A stretch of DNA of 64,000 bases from Tamarix chinensis (taxonomy: Eukaryota > Streptophyta > Magnoliopsida > Caryophyllales > Tamaricaceae): the NCBI GenBank assembly GCA_030549775.1, contig CM060177.1, forward strand, positions 65,352,638-65,416,637, in the 5' to 3' direction. The position numbers and the translations under genes are program-made. The stretch's first letter is position 1. The number at the start of each line of letters is the position of its first letter. Under the pieces are notes generated by a model. It saw only the letters and a list, made by a program, of their open reading frames with translations, did no database searches and was not told the DNA's origin. Shown here in pieces: positions 24,140 to 37,816 of the stretch.

Positions 24140-24626
24140 ATATTATTATTATTAATGGTCTACAACTTTAGTGTTATTATGATTATGATTTTATTATTAT
24201 TACTACTATTATTATTATTATTATCCTTATTATTATTCCTCCTATTATTATTAATTCTAGCTTTAGCCTATTATTGTTACCTTTATTATTATGGTAAATA
24301 TTTAAACCCTTATGTTACTTTTACCATTTCGATTATTATTATTATTAGTATTATTCTTAACTTTACTATTATTGTTGTTGTTGTTTTTGTTGTTGTTGTT
24401 GTTGTTGTTGATACTATATTTGGCATGTTATCATTTTGTTGCTATAAAAGAAGAATAATCAAACCTTAATGTTATTATTACTTATTATTTGAATATTGTT
24501 AATATTATTCCTAATGCCTTTATTATTAACATTGTTACTACAGTATTATTATTATTACAATTGTTATTGTTATTATTATTATAGTAAAAATATTCGAACC
24601 CTTATATTATCATTATTTCACATAGA

Positions 24627-24675
<49 letters not shown>

Positions 24676-24740
24676 TTATTATTATCATCATCATCATCAT
24701 TAGAAATATAAGTATTTTTAGTATTAATATTATTATATTA
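24140..24740. repeat. Trinucleotide microsatellite zone (TTA, TTG, ACT)
   Basis: Alternating runs: tta/att at 24140-24250 and 24340-24370, ttg near 24370-24410, act near 24630-24675. Long Leu/Val/Tyr-rich frames here are artefacts of the repeats. Confidence 0.85.
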
Positions 24741-26407
24741 TTATATTATTATTTTATCCCTAACCCTATTATTAGCCTTAACCTTAAAATACTAGGGTTT
24801 CTACTACTAGGAGCATTAGTATTACTATTATTATTAATATCACTATTTTTGCTATAACTAGTGTTAGTAATAATATTAGAAGAAATAAAGCTATTAGATT
24901 TAATAACATAAATATAGCTATAAATATTAACATAAATCTGTTTTGCCCAATAATAATCTAGTAGTCTAACTTGAGGATAAAAACCCTAGTTTTCACTTAT
25001 AAAGTTTCCTTAAATAATAGTAACCCTAATCTTAGAATAAAATAGGAAATAATAGTATTTTTGGTAAGAGGGAAACTAATCCTTAGTTTTTCCCTCTTAT
25101 AAGTGAAACCAATCGAAACCCTAAGGAGGCATAGGAGCATGCTCTAAGAGCGGTGTCATGTTAGGTAAGGGTGTAACTAAGGCCTTATGTGTGATATGTG
25201 TCTTATATGCCTTGGATGCCATGTATAATCATATGTTGTGTATCTTGTGCTATTGTTATAACCATTTTATGTGTAACGCGGTCTGGATTTGAGGTATGTT
25301 CTTGTGTTTTCTTATGGTATATGTGCAGTATGTTGTGTTGTGAATGGTGATGTGATGTGATATGGCCCTTTTAGGATATGCATGCTACAATAATTAATGT
25401 AGTGATGTGGGGTGGAAGGATGAAAAAAGAAAAATGGGGAAGTGAGTGGACCAAGGGAAAGTAAGTTGACCAAGGGGAAATAAGCTAACCAAGGAATGTG
25501 GGATTGACCTAAACATCCCATAATCCATGAGAGGAAGAATAAAAGTGGACTTTAAGAAAAATAAAGTATATAGGAGAATCTAGGGTTTTGCATGGAAGTT
25601 TTAGGGTTTTGCATGAAAAACATCGAGGGTTTGTATAGGATGGATAGAGTCTGCATAGGGTGTACTTTATGTGAGGAAAGTTGCCTTGGGGTGTGAGGAA
25701 GGTCATGGAAGAGTTTTTTGGGTAATTGGAGGCTTTGGGTGAAAAATAGTATGTGGGATAGTATAAAGGTGCATAGGAGATCGAGCTAGGGTTTGGGAGG
25801 AAACCCTAATTTGAGAGGGTGGAAAAAGGAAAATAAATGAGGGTGAGTGGAGTATGAGATGAGGATGGGGAAATTTCATGAGTAGGGTGAGCATGAGTAT
25901 CATGGGAAGTAAGAGTGGAAGGTGAGAAATGGAGGGGTGACATGCGGAAAGGAGGATGCTAGGGTTAACATGGCCAGCTAGGATTTCGTATGGTCACCTA
26001 GGGTTTTGGGGTTACACGTTTATTTTGGGGGGAGTAACGTGAGATGATGAGGGTTAAATCTAAAGGTTGTGATGTATGGGGTGTTAAAACAATATGGGTT
26101 ACGTGAGATAGAGGAGGATGGGCCCATATAGGCCCAAATTAGAGTTTTCTGCAGAAAACCCTAGGGAAGACTGTGAATAGGCTTAATGGAGTTGGGTAGT
26201 GGGCCTTGATCCACACATCTAGGAGTTGGGCCTCTAGTGTGAGTAGTGGAATAAGGAAAGGATGTTGAGGCGAGTTAGGAGGTACAGGAGTCTCAAGATA
26301 TGGGACGGGCCCTCTTAGTAGGATAAGCGTAGATGGAGTTAGTCATGCATGTCTAGGGTGAAACTTGTTGAATAAGACACGGTAAAACATTAATCATGTA
26401 AATTGGA

Positions 26408-26775
26408 AGATTATTGAACTGAGCCCAGACCGATCCACCGACATAATAGTGTTTAGGTGCCGCGGTGCCCTAGAGACCGATCCACCAGCATATAATAGTG
26501 GTCAAGTGCGTTCCGCCTTATAAGTGACCGATCCACCAGCTATAATAGTGGGGGATCCCGAGCTCAATAAACCAAAACCTAAGTTTAATAAGATATATAA
26601 AAGATGTTAAGTACTTATAGTAAAACACCATAAGAGTCGAGGCCAGACCGATCCACCGGCATAATAGTGGCCAGGAGTATCTTGCCTTAGAGACTGATCC
26701 ACCGGCATATAATAGTGGTCAGATGCGTTCTACCCTGTATGTGACCGATCCACCAGCTATAATAGTGGGGTTCCC
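26408..26775 (+). repeat. CCACTATTAT-type repeats of unit D
   Basis: Two blocks (about 26425-26550 and 26645-26770). Each has three copies of CCGATCCACC-AGC-TATAATAGTGG-type phrases, the reverse complement of the array in unit A, with linkers such as ccctagaga and cttataagtga. Confidence 0.8.
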
Positions 26776-27345
26776 ATACTCGCATGGATCGATAAAAAGT
26801 ATGGTGTGAAATGAATACTATTTAGAGATTTAATAATCAATTTATCTAGACTGTAGCTTGGCCTTTATTTATCTGAAAGATTTTACGTTTTCATGTTATC
26901 ATGCTTGTATTATGTGCCCTTATGTGTTAACCTTAGTGCATGGTTACCTTGCTTAGTACGTAGCGTACCGACCACCCGTTTCATGGGTGCTGCTCATTCC
27001 CATGAGTAGAAAACCCTTCCGACTTTGTGGATGATACTAGTTTTGATGTCTACGACTCTTATGAGGCATCGGGCAAGACTGAGAGTTGAGCTTGGACCTA
27101 GCCCGGGGATCGGGACTGACCTGGCCGAATTATATCTTCCGTTTCTTTTTTCCTGTATCGTTATGATTTAGTTTTATTCTATTGTATGGCGTTTTCTATC
27201 GTTGGGAACTTTAAATCCTTACTTTTGGATTGTAACTCTTCTGTTTACCGCACTATGATTTGCTGTATGGTAAATGATTCAGTTCACTTATGAATGCTCA
27301 TTTTAATTATCGACTTGTGTTGATCTTAATCTTACTCAGCCTTAG

Positions 27346-27391
27346 CACTTGGTACTAGAACTGTAGGAGTGAACCGGTCTGGTACTAAGTG
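27346..27391 (+). other. Conserved stem-loop, unit D
   Basis: Arms cacttggtac (27346-27355) and gtactaagtg (27382-27391); one G-U pair in the plus-strand RNA. 102 bases before the unit end. Confidence 0.7.
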
Positions 27392-27498
27392 TGGCAGTAA
27401 TATCCCTAGAATTTACAGTTTTGTTATTTTGCTTCTGCTAAACCTACTCAGCATTAAACAAAATTTTTCAATAGTAAATTTTGGGGGTATTATAATTA

Positions 27499-28345
27499 TC
27501 CCCTATCTACTTGTGGGAAATTATTCTTTGTGTAGGTGAAGCCAAAATAAATCTCTGGGTTCATAGAAGTTTTGTTTGTAATGCTTTTTGGCTCTTGCTT
27601 TGTTTAGCTCATTCATCCTTTTAATTTGTTTCCTTAGTTGTTCATGGTGCCTCTTCATGTTTTTGGCTTAGTCCTTGACTTCAAAACTTATTACTTCATA
27701 TATTGGGAGAGTTAAGGAAATATATAGGAAAAGTAGGATTCAAACCATAGACGACCTTGAAAGGTGAATGTCCCGTGTTATTGGTGGGTGACCGGTTATA
27801 AGAATATTCAACAAAATTAAGCTTGGTATCATAATCCCGTAGGGATTTATGGACCGCACTTTAAAGTATCATGTTGAGGGTTTGGTTAGTTACTTCTATT
27901 TGGTCATCGGTTAGTGGATGATAGGTGATAATAAAGAGAAGTTTTATACTGACTAACCTCCACAAGGTCTTTTCAAAATAGCTAAAGAACTTGGTATCCC
28001 TATCTAAAACAATGGATTTAGGTATACCATCTAGCCTAATTATTTCTTTGAAGTAGTCGGCTAAATAAGTGACATCATCTATTTTATGACAAGCAATGAA
28101 ATGAGCTATCTTAGAGAACCGATCTACCACCACTATAATAGCACATGTTGCTTTTGTGTTTGAGGTAATTCTTTAATAAAGTAAATGCTAACATCATACC
28201 ATGGTTGGTGGTGGAGGGGGCGGGGAGTATACAATCCTTGATGGAAGTAACTCTTAGACCCTTGGCAAGTGGCGCTCTTTTGTCCTAAAACAACTCCCAT
28301 ATCCTTACATCTAATTTTCATGTTCCTTTCAAGCAACAATGCTAA
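27499..28345 (-). pseudogene. pol: Ty3/gypsy integrase fragment, minus strand
   Basis: From 28339 downward the frame encodes the end of the zinc-binding region and the run-in to the core (GLYTPRPLHHQPWYDVSIYF). A second frame, from 28133 to 27861, encodes the catalytic core: MVVDRFSKIAHFIACHKIDD, the DRDTKFFSYFEKTLW block with the second acidic residue, and YHPLTDDQIEVTNQTLN with the final Glu. Stops and frameshifts follow toward 27499. The RT and RNase H parts are not found upstream. It is the upstream partner of 22476-22629, split by unit D. Confidence 0.8.
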
Positions 28346-29664
28346 AAAAGTACTTTAATCCATCATTGGTTGGTAGAAAGAAAAAATTAGGCCTAGTGTC
28401 TCTTGCGGCAGGTTTGCAAGACTTTGATGGTGTCTTATGTTTGGAATTTCATCCATAGTCTGCTGAAGATGTCCCTCCATGATCCCAACCTAATTTAGTA
28501 GTGTTTTATAATTAAAAGAACTAAAATATTAGCTAGGACATTATGAAATATGTAAAAGTAAGGCTAACAGTACAAGGTTGATTCGATAAAATCCTTGAAT
28601 TTGAAATTCATACCACTCAAATCATTGTGCATAGCTTCGTTTTATCCTTCAAAATATTACATTCTTTATCTTAAAAGTTGAAACCTTAAGTGGTGATTGT
28701 AAGTGTTTTATCTTAATGATTACTTATAGACAAAATTCATTCTTATATCCTCTTCTTGACCCTATTTTACTCTTTTGTTGGAATTCAACCCAAATTCCAT
28801 CATCAAAACTTAGTATGCCCTAATTTATTTAGCAATTATGCATCAATACCCATCTCATAACTGAATTTCTTCAACAATGAAGCTTTAATACTAAATTGTT
28901 GAGTAAATTGCGTGGATTTAGAAAAAAACTACACCAAATCAAGATTAACATGATTATGCACAATTGAGAACACACAAAACAAAACAAAACAATTCAAGAA
29001 AAAAAAGTAGAGATATTATTCATACTTTTGTGTAATTACTATATAAGTAAACCACTCAATCACTTATTTATGCAAATCAACAAATCTCTTTGATTTGAGA
29101 AGAAGAAAAATTTGGGGGTGTGGGACTCTTTACAGCTAAGGTTTCAACTTGTCTCCTTTTATATAAAGAGAAAAAAACCTTACAGAGCAAAATAACGTAT
29201 TTCAAAAATATGAAAAAATATGGTCCATATTTTTTTAAATATGGGACCCCATGTTTATTTCCTTACCTTTGACATTTACCCAAAAAACACACCAAAAGTG
29301 CTTCAAACAACGCAATCCATGTAATATAATACAACCCCAGTGTTTCACACATATGGCTCCAAATTACACCAAACTTCTTCAAATACCCAGTCAAATCTCA
29401 CACAAAAAAATCCAAGGACTCTAAAAATGATAAAATTAGAATGATATAGAATAATCTTGATATCCAAAAGTGGATCAAAAGATCTCATAGTGCCTAATTT
29501 TTGAGAAAGTGTTAAGAAATAGAAATAAAATGTTTCAAAAATGACACCAAGGTTTTTAATTTGATAAACAATGTAATATCATAATCAAAATAATAATAAT
29601 ATTTTTTTTAAATATAGAAGATTCTAAATAGATCAAGGTTTTTTTATAAATAAGGTATTACATC
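28346..29664 (-). repeat. AT-rich LTR fragment, minus orientation
   Basis: Right edge reads ggtattaca, i.e. TGTAATACCTT on the minus strand, a start like those of other units. Phrases near its right end (caaggtttttaatttgata, atatagaagattcta) recur at 45140-45215 next to another right edge. The left boundary is not visible. Just right of 29664 the minus strand holds cttaaaataaactttgcc..., which could be a gypsy gene end. Confidence 0.4.
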
Positions 29665-31429
29665 ACTACTTTCTTAAAATAAACTTTGCCCTAAAGTTTA
29701 GCTAGGCAGAGATGAAACCAAAGTTCAATCTAGAATAATGAATTAAGATTCAGTAATAAAGGAAAATTCATTAGAGGTCTAATGGCATAAGAAGGACACT
29801 AAGAAACACATAGCTGAGAGTTTAAGGAAAGAATGTAAAAAAATAAATAGGGTTATAAAGGAAATAGGAAAATGAAGATGGAAAAAATTCTAGTAAAAAT
29901 AACGTAACACAATATAGCACGTCAAAAGTCTCAAAAGTTAAAACTACGAATGCTAACTACCATAGCGGAATTACAACAAGCCAAATAATTAGCAAAGGAG
30001 CCTATTCTTAAAACTAAAGTATATAGGCCAACAAGAGACTTATAAAATCCAAATATTTCTCACCATGGTCAACTCTTAGCTACACTTATAAGATGCACAA
30101 CTACTCTAATCTTCTTGTCACCCAAATAACCATAAGTCTTCTAAATAACTACATCAATCTCAATCCCTTGATACCATTCATCTTGTTAAAAAAAATATTT
30201 GTTTCCCCAAATCCAACAAGAAGGTAATTACTGTTCACCTTAAAAATAAAGGTAACCTTAGATCCACAATTAGGAAAGTCTCTAAGAGAAATAAAAACCA
30301 TAACAGGTATGACCTCAAACAGGTAAACTCCTTACCATAAATGTTATTTATTCGATCAACCATTTTCCAACTACTCTTTTATTACAATTTCATAATATCA
30401 AATTGGTAGCATCAGAATATCTCACAAAATTATTGAATCCTTAAATTTAATTCAAATCAATATACCTAATTCCTCAACAAGCATCTAACCTACACATATT
30501 CACTCTACAAATTACAACTAGTATATAATTCCCTAATGAAAGCATATTACAATTACCTTTAAGCTTAAACCAACTATGGATTGGAAATTACCAAGCATAG
30601 AAATCTTAAAAGTTCAAGGACAAACTAATGGGGTAACTACCCCCTTAAAAAGGAAATAAATTAGGGATCTAAAGTCACACTGCAAAAAGGCCAAAGTAAA
30701 ACAATCAACACATTAAAACAACTATGGAAGGCATAAGTCAAACACACAGTATGAAGTAATACCATAAACAAGTATTCTACTTAACCCCAACCCTTTAGTT
30801 CTAACACATCCCACATGAACAAGACTCTAGAACCTATCTTCCTATCTAGGCTTTATAATTGTATGCCCACTAATTCTTCATAACACTTTGATCAATGTAG
30901 TGACCATACACCCTTGCTAACTCATGATAAATTATTTTCCCTTATTCTTCATCTCATCCAAATCAATTAGTGTTAAAACCTCTAAGAGATATCCATATCA
31001 CTCCTAGATTTAATCTTCTCATCTAACCATTTGACATATTTATACCTACTCTCACTTCCCAAAACACAAGATTACCCATAAATCTTCCGAGTATTGTGAT
31101 TCTATAAGGTCTACTCTTAACTTAACTACTAAATTCTCCATGTTTACTCCTAACAAAGGATCATCCATAGTTTAAGGTTCTTCACAACTCAGCTATTGGA
31201 TGAATAACCTCCATTTTACCTCACCCTTCCATTAACCACATTCCAAGAAAATTCCATATTCATTTCACATCCATGTCTCTCTTAGCCTTAAAGCAAAAAT
31301 TATGCCACAAGTTCCTAAAAATTCCAACCTATCACACCATTCTAACTAATAGACCTTTAGAACTTATTCTCCAAGAATACCCCAAATGGTCAAATAAAAG
31401 GAAAAACTACTAATCCACACCTATCTAAT
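29665..31429. other. AT-rich sequence, no gene recognised
   Basis: Numerous stops in all frames. It could be the decayed interior of a minus-strand element between the LTR fragments at 28346-29664 and 31430 onward, but no protein motif survives. Confidence 0.35.
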
Positions 31430-34052
31430 GGTAACGCCCCCATTTTCACTACTAAAAAATTTTGTTTTTAAACATTGTGAAAGTGAAAAAATACCAAACA
31501 AACCTAGAAAAAATAAGGTGTTATCGCTGCACCTAACATAGGATAGACATTTCCCATCTATCCCATATCAAATACAAGACTAAGAAACCAAACCAACCAA
31601 AACAAGAGTAGAGCACATAAGAAACATGATATATAGATACTAAAAGAAAACATTTACAAATTGAGACCTTGATGGGTCCTCAATGTATTGAAATACATGA
31701 GAAAAGACTAAATTGAAAGTATAGAGCTACAATAGGCGTAAAATGATATTAGGGCATAAATGCAACCCAAGTCCATTAAAGACTAAATAATGGTCTTTGA
31801 ATTTCCACACTCTCAAGACCCCAAGCCTAAAACGAGGTAGGCACATTACTAATCATCCTAAAAAACTTGTACATGATTTTCTACTCATGGGATAGAGTAA
31901 GAGACTGAATAAACAAGCACATCGGTGTGTTATATATAAAGTTAACTCCTCAATGGGAGTTATAAATGTATAAGGCCAAGATAAAAAAGAGAAATATTTC
32001 CAAGCACCCATCATCTATATAATTATAATTACATACTATACCATGGTCATGTAATACACTAAGAATTCATGTCATGCAAATATTTATATGACTTATAACT
32101 CATCATACTCACTAAGATAATATAGGTACCATGGATGGAAATGAATGAATAATAACAAGTTATTCCATTAGGTACATGTTCCATATTTACATGATCCACT
32201 AGATTAATTATTTACAAGCCATTATTTTTTCCTTTTTTCCTTTTTCCTTTATCAATATCCTTATTATTATTATTATTATTATTATATTCCTACAAGCCAT
32301 TATTTATGTCCTTTGGTTTGGATAGGGTTCTATAGTATGTGAGTCTATGGGGTGGTAGTCACTCCATCTCTCAATAAAAATAAGAATAAGCATAGGTAAC
32401 CACACCTTTTAGTATCAATATTCATAGCACATCATCAATGTCTAGATCAAGGCACTAGGATCTACAAGGATTACACCGAAAAGCAAAGCTCAATGGCATC
32501 AATAAACCCCAAAAGGCATGCTAACCCCCAATAGCTAATTGAGAATTGAGTAACCCAGACCCATGCATAACTCGATCATCTTTCACATTAAGTGATTAGT
32601 GTGTTATTTTCTATGTTTATGCTATCACAAAAGGCCTATATAACATCCAATTAACACATCCACGTAGTCATTTCATTTTAACCATTATTACCCTCCAACC
32701 ATGTGGTGTGATTTCCATTAATGCTTAAGCATAATTAAGTCAACTTATCAATCCATTTAGGCTAAGAATTCGGTCTACATTATCCTTTTGAAGTTATAGT
32801 AGACTCATTTCCATTTTTCCTTTGAGACACTCTAACACTTTGTGAAAATGCCATGAATTATGAACCATTTAATCCACCTAATAGGTTAGTTAATTCATGC
32901 CTAGATGTGTTTTCTCATCATTAAAAAAATCATATGATATCATTATGCATAGTCTCAAAACATAACAAGTCCAAAAGATCAAAAATAGCATACTCTAGCC
33001 TAACCAATCAATTAGTTTAGCCTAACTGGTTGATCAGTTTAGCACAGCCAAACCCCATATTTCCCTCAAACTAGATGATTAGTATGGTTATACTAGTTAA
33101 ATAATCTACAACCAATTGATCTATTTTGACAAATCAGTCAATGGTTTTTAGTTGAGAGCAACCAAAGTCAACATAGGTAGGTTTGGCTTGACTAATTGAT
33201 CAACTAGCTCCCAAATAGCACATAACTAGAATTTTTAACAAGATTTACAATCTAACATATGACAACATGCAGACCATAACATGTCATAGTATAAGACCAA
33301 AATTTAACATGCTCATAAACTGAATCATGTTTCATTTACAAGAAAGCGACCTTATTCCTCATGATTCAAGACCTTTTTCTCAGAAATTTTAATTAAAGCA
33401 ACCTACATCATTTAAGAATCTAAATCTCACAATGGGATATAAAATTAATGTTTTAAATAATACACTAATCCACATGCTTATTCATGTCATATTTCAAAGG
33501 TAAGAAGGACTTAACTTAAATCTTAGTAAATTTTTCCACTAAAGAGGAACACTCAAGTTGAAAGATTTCAACTTTCAAAACCTTAAAAAACATTAGGTTG
33601 AAACTCAAAACCCATTAAATAACTTTTGTAAATTAAGAACTAAAATTAAGGAAGAAAATGGACTTACCACCTTTAAGAGAAAACTAAGGGAAGATTCAAA
33701 TGAAAGTAAACTTAATTTCTTCCTAAATCCAACTCTTTCTTGCTTAAGAATATAATATGGAGCTAGGGAAGGGATCATAAGAGTGAATTGAATTAGAATA
33801 AAATCTTGAAGTGGGGGAGAATTTGCACCAGTGCTTAAGAAACTCAAGTATTTCATAGGCTGAAAAAAATAAGAAAAATAAATGATTAGGGATGCTTATA
33901 GCCAATGAATCAGTTAAGAAACAAGTAAGATTATATAATAGATTGAAAACCCTAATGTTATTGTTTGAATCTAAGCTAAATGGGCAAATTTATCAAGAAT
34001 AGGTTAACTACCATTTCAGAGTTCAAATGGTGATTCTTCTAGAGAAAACATG
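31430..34052 (-). mobile_element. LTR unit E, minus orientation, right edge unclear
   Basis: Starts ggtaacgcccccattttcac, a mutated TGTAACRCCCCC end. It has the conserved stem-loop at 31531-31576. An ATT microsatellite lies at about 32264-32285. The 32990-33210 stretch repeats attgatc/aactagtt-type phrases. No coding domain. The expected GGTATTACA right edge is missing before the next unit starts. Confidence 0.5.
31531..31576 (-). other. Conserved stem-loop, unit E, 16-position stem
   Basis: Arms acctaacataggatag (31531-31546) and ctatcccatatcaaat (31558-31573). Every position pairs in the minus-strand RNA if G-U is allowed; in the plus-strand sense the wobbles would be A-C mismatches. The arm sequence is unlike units B and D. 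101 bases from the unit end. Confidence 0.65.
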
Positions 34053-36706
34053 TGTAATACCTTGTTTCTAGAATCCCTAATTATAATCAGTAATTATGTG
34101 TATTAGTTGTAATAACTAATATTATAATGAATTATTATTAGATATAAATTTTAATTAGGTTGAAATTTACTAGAGAGAGCATATTAAACTTTAAACTTAG
34201 GTTGGGTCTTAACCAATATCCATTTCATCAAATAAACCTAACCTTTGCTTTTTCCTTCTTCTCCCTCCCTACAGATTGACCCTACTCCTGCAAACCATTA
34301 CCCTACACCACTTGTGTCATTCCTCCCCTCTTTCCCATGTTTTCCTCTCCTTTTTTTCTCCTCATCTCCTTAATCGCACCCCTCTTCTTAATCCCTTCTC
34401 CTCTCCCTCCAGTGTCATGCCAAAATCCCCCAAGCAACCTTGTATTCCTCCTACTTCTCTATGGCTCCCTCACACAGAATTTCCCTCCCTTACTCTCCAT
34501 CATCAAGTCTCCATCCTCACCATATTAATTGCTACAACACAACCCTCCATTAGCCTATTTCCTTGCCACTATTAATCACCACCGATCCCTTACCCCCTAC
34601 ACTAGTATCCCCTACCGAAGCCACCTCAACAACCATGCACAACCTACCCAAAGTAAACCCTCCCCCTCGTTCACACTTCTCACTCTCCCTTGTCTTTGGC
34701 TCTTTCAACCAAAACAACCACCACACCACTAGCCAAAACCACCATCCCCCATTTTCCTTCAATTAAACTTATCGTTCCACTTTCCTCCCTTTAGCCAAAC
34801 CCACCGAAGCATACCAAATTTACCTTTTGCCAACTTAGTTGAAGCTCCCCATTGTTGCTGCACCATTATCCACTAAAGCCCTCCCCTCTTCTTTGGCACT
34901 TTCATTACACCTTCCCCTCCTTCCTTTATTGCACCTTTTCTATCATTCTCCCCTCCCTAGCACTAACCTTACCTACCGCTCTTGGTCTCATAGCACCGGC
35001 CAAGTCCACTAGTGCTCATCCTCTCCTTCTCAGTTAAAACCTTTCCTCTCTTGTTTCTTAAGTTCTCTTTGGCTTTCTCTTGCTTTTTTTGACCAGTTAG
35101 TGATCTTTGAACTATTTTAGCAATTATCGATTATTTTCATGTAATATTATATACTAATACATATGTGTTTGGATGTTAAATTCCTAGTTAATTCTTGAGG
35201 ACTTTGGAGAAGACTTCTTTTTGTATTAGCTTGGATTAGGTAAATCCAATCACTCATAAGGTGTTATAATTTATGTGTGAGTATGCTAGGATTGTTTATA
35301 CCTTTAATTATGTTAGGGCTTTATGCTTTCCAAGTATTATGATATGAATGATAAAATGATAACATATTTAGGGGATGATACGTAGACTATTAAGTTAAGC
35401 TATATACATTATAATATGTCAAATGATTTACATCCGCATGTCTAAGATTTTGTTAGGATTTTCATTCTTGTCATGTTATTATTTAAATTTCATGGTAAAT
35501 GCCTCATGATTGCTAATGCATGGTATTTAGGGTTACAATGATTCATATGGAAGCATATGCATATGATTAGGGTTAGCTTATGATAAATTCTATTTACATG
35601 ATCTATTATTAGAGATATTCCCCTACATGTACTGTAATGACAATATTTCTAGTTAAATGATGTATTATGCTTTAAATCTATACATACGTATTGCATGAAA
35701 GATGTGATACATGAGGGTTGTATGACTAGGGTTTTGTGGGCACAACCCATTACATGCATAAAAATTGAAAATTACAGTTAATTGCCAAAATATAAAGATT
35801 TCCTGCATGATAAAATAATGTGGAATATTACCTTTTTACCTACTCATGAAAAATATCTCGTAATGATAATGTTTGGTACAAAAATGAATAAAATGGTAAA
35901 ACTAGAGTTTTAAAGGGTATTTTGGTAATTTTAACCTAATATTTTTTTTTTACAAATAATTGGATGCTAGGATGGCCTTAGACTTTTGATAGGTTGACCT
36001 TAGCTTTTAATTGGCTTGTCATAAACCTATAACCCTTAAGTTCATCATAATAATTGGAACTAAAAAGAAAAAATGGTTAAGTATGGAAAATGAAAATTTT
36101 TGTCATATGTAACTTATGTGGTCACCTCATAAAATATTAATATTTAAAGTCAAAGACCTCGAGTTGGGAATGGTTTGCTCTCTGGGATCAACTAACTTAC
36201 AGGTGGATGTTAGCCCTCATTTATTTTGGCTCATTGGTATATTGTTACGCCCCAATTAAGTTCCTACTCTACTTTATAGGTGACCTACTGGGGTATCAAT
36301 ACTGAAGGACTAGGTAACAGAGGTTGGAGGATATTGTGTTGCTTTTGTACTCCAGTATAACCAAGCATACCACTATATCCCTAGGTTTGAGGTAAGGGTA
36401 TTGTGTTGTCTTTGAGTGATAATATGACCAACTGTACTGCTCTGTCCCTAGGTTGATTGTATCCCCCTTGAGTAAGTAAGTAAAAATAAAAATATCTTTT
36501 GTGTAAAAAAAATGAAAAGCAATGATTTGTTGGTTATGTAGATGCCTTAGTGCCCTGCCTTGGTATTATTTTGTACTTTTGGTTCGGTAGTTGCTTTAGT
36601 GCCCTATCATTATGTTTGAAATGTATTTCACTAATCATATATGACTTTGTACCTTGAAATGATAAGAAGTTGGCTAGTATGTTTTACTATTGAGTTTGAG
36701 ATTAGG
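34053..36706 (+). mobile_element. LTR unit F, plus orientation, 3' end lost
   Basis: Starts TGTAATACCTTGTTTC at 34053. A pyrimidine-rich zone at 34250-35100 and AT-rich downstream part follow the family layout. 36240-36480 has the gtattgtgttg phrases shared with 14194-14480. It is interrupted at 36707 by unit G. Open frames in the pyrimidine-rich zone are low-complexity. Confidence 0.55.
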
Positions 36707-36798
36707 TGTAACACCCCCAGATTTCATAACTTAAAATTTTCATTTTAAAAGAGTAAATAGCAAAAGCCAAAATACAAAACGTAGGGGTATCATGCCAC

Positions 36799-36843
36799 AT
36801 CCAACATAGAAGAGGCATTGCCTATGCCTAATCTATGTCGGAT
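36799..36843 (-). other. Conserved stem-loop, unit G left
   Basis: Arms atccaacataga (36799-36810) and tctatgtcggat (36832-36843): 11 Watson-Crick pairs and one G-U in the minus-strand RNA. 92 bases from the left end. Confidence 0.7.
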
Positions 36844-37301
36844 ACAAAGGAAAAGTAACCTTATACCTAGGAATCAAGTGTGGGAAGCACTTGATTCTAC
36901 CACAATACAAGATACGAAATAGAGAGATGGAAATAAGCAATGAAAACATAGGACTAAGTTTCCAAAGAGAGATAGAGATATTTGGATAACCATACCCTTT
37001 ACCAATTCGCTTAGCGCTTACCCAAGGCAAGCACATCAAGCTAATAATCATCACTCACTTGCAAAATAGGGCAAATCTATTTGTGGGAATGAGCACCACC
37101 CATGAAAAGGATGATTAGTATGCTACTTACTGAGTAAGGTAATAATACAGACAAAATCAAAAATATATATAATGGCATACATTCACAGCGGAAAATAGTA
37201 TATATGCGAGAGACAAAAAGTAATACAAGATAATTACTAGTCCGGATTCGTATTATTATAATATATCAGGATCCATTCTTTTATTTACATTGATTTTAGG
37301 G

Positions 37302-37690
37302 ACCCCACTATTCTCAATCGGTGGAACGGTTATCCCACCCCAAGGTAAAACGCTGCCAACCACTATTCTTACTAGTGGAATGGTTAATAATATACAACCC
37401 CGGGAAATACATCTGGCCACCATTCATATTGATGAAACTATTAATAATATACATTCTTGGAGTAGAACGCTCTTAGATAATGTTCTCATCAAGTGTAACG
37501 GACATATACAATCGGTCCTGACTAACGTAGTATTCCACTTTACATGATTAGTGTCCTATCAATGATTATAATCATTCTCAAGATTTATTTTAAATTGAGT
37601 TCAGGGACCCCACTATTCTCAACCGGTAGAATGGTTATTCCACCTTAGGGCAAAATGCTCCTGGCCACTATTCTTACTAGTGGAACAGTT
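37302..37690. repeat. Diverged CCACTATTCT...GGTGGAACGG repeats
   Basis: Copies near 37307, 37359, 37606 and 37666 keep ccactattct and a gtggaa(c/t)ggtt core, although the surrounding unit is strongly diverged from unit A. Confidence 0.7.
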
Positions 37691-37772
37691 AACAATATTT
37701 ATGTGTAACTTTTATCTATGTATTATTTTATTTATGCTGGTTTACTTTGGTAATGGTTTGTTTTAGTCTTAG

Positions 37773-37816
37773 CACTTAGCATAAGAGAGTAGAGGGATTC
37801 AGGTTTATGCTAAGTG
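37773..37816 (+). other. Conserved stem-loop, unit G right
   Basis: Perfect 12-bp arms cacttagcataa (37773-37784) and ttatgctaagtg (37805-37816), 78 bases before the right end. Differs from unit D at three stem positions on both sides. Confidence 0.75.

Larger units (their letters stand above)
22635..27493 (+). mobile_element. Long coding-free LTR-like unit D (solo LTR?), plus orientation
   Basis: 4859 bp, starting TAAAAATACCCC and ending GGGGGTATTAT. An exact 5-bp duplication, aatta, flanks it (22630-22634 and 27494-27498). Order matches unit A in mirror image: CCCTAATTTTAG start, pyrimidine-rich zone 22930-24120 with TATA box at 23494, microsatellites 24140-24740, GGTGGATCGG-type repeats near 26430-26770, gtacgtagcgtaccgacc block, stem-loop 27346-27391. 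It sits inside a minus-strand gypsy pol gene, joining 22476-22629 with 27499-28345. A 234-codon Pro/Ser-rich frame at 23086-23790 is a by-product of the pyrimidine-rich zone. Confidence 0.78.

Noticed and set aside
34276..35037. Cluster of short open frames
   Set aside because: Pyrimidine-rich zone of unit F, no recognisable protein.
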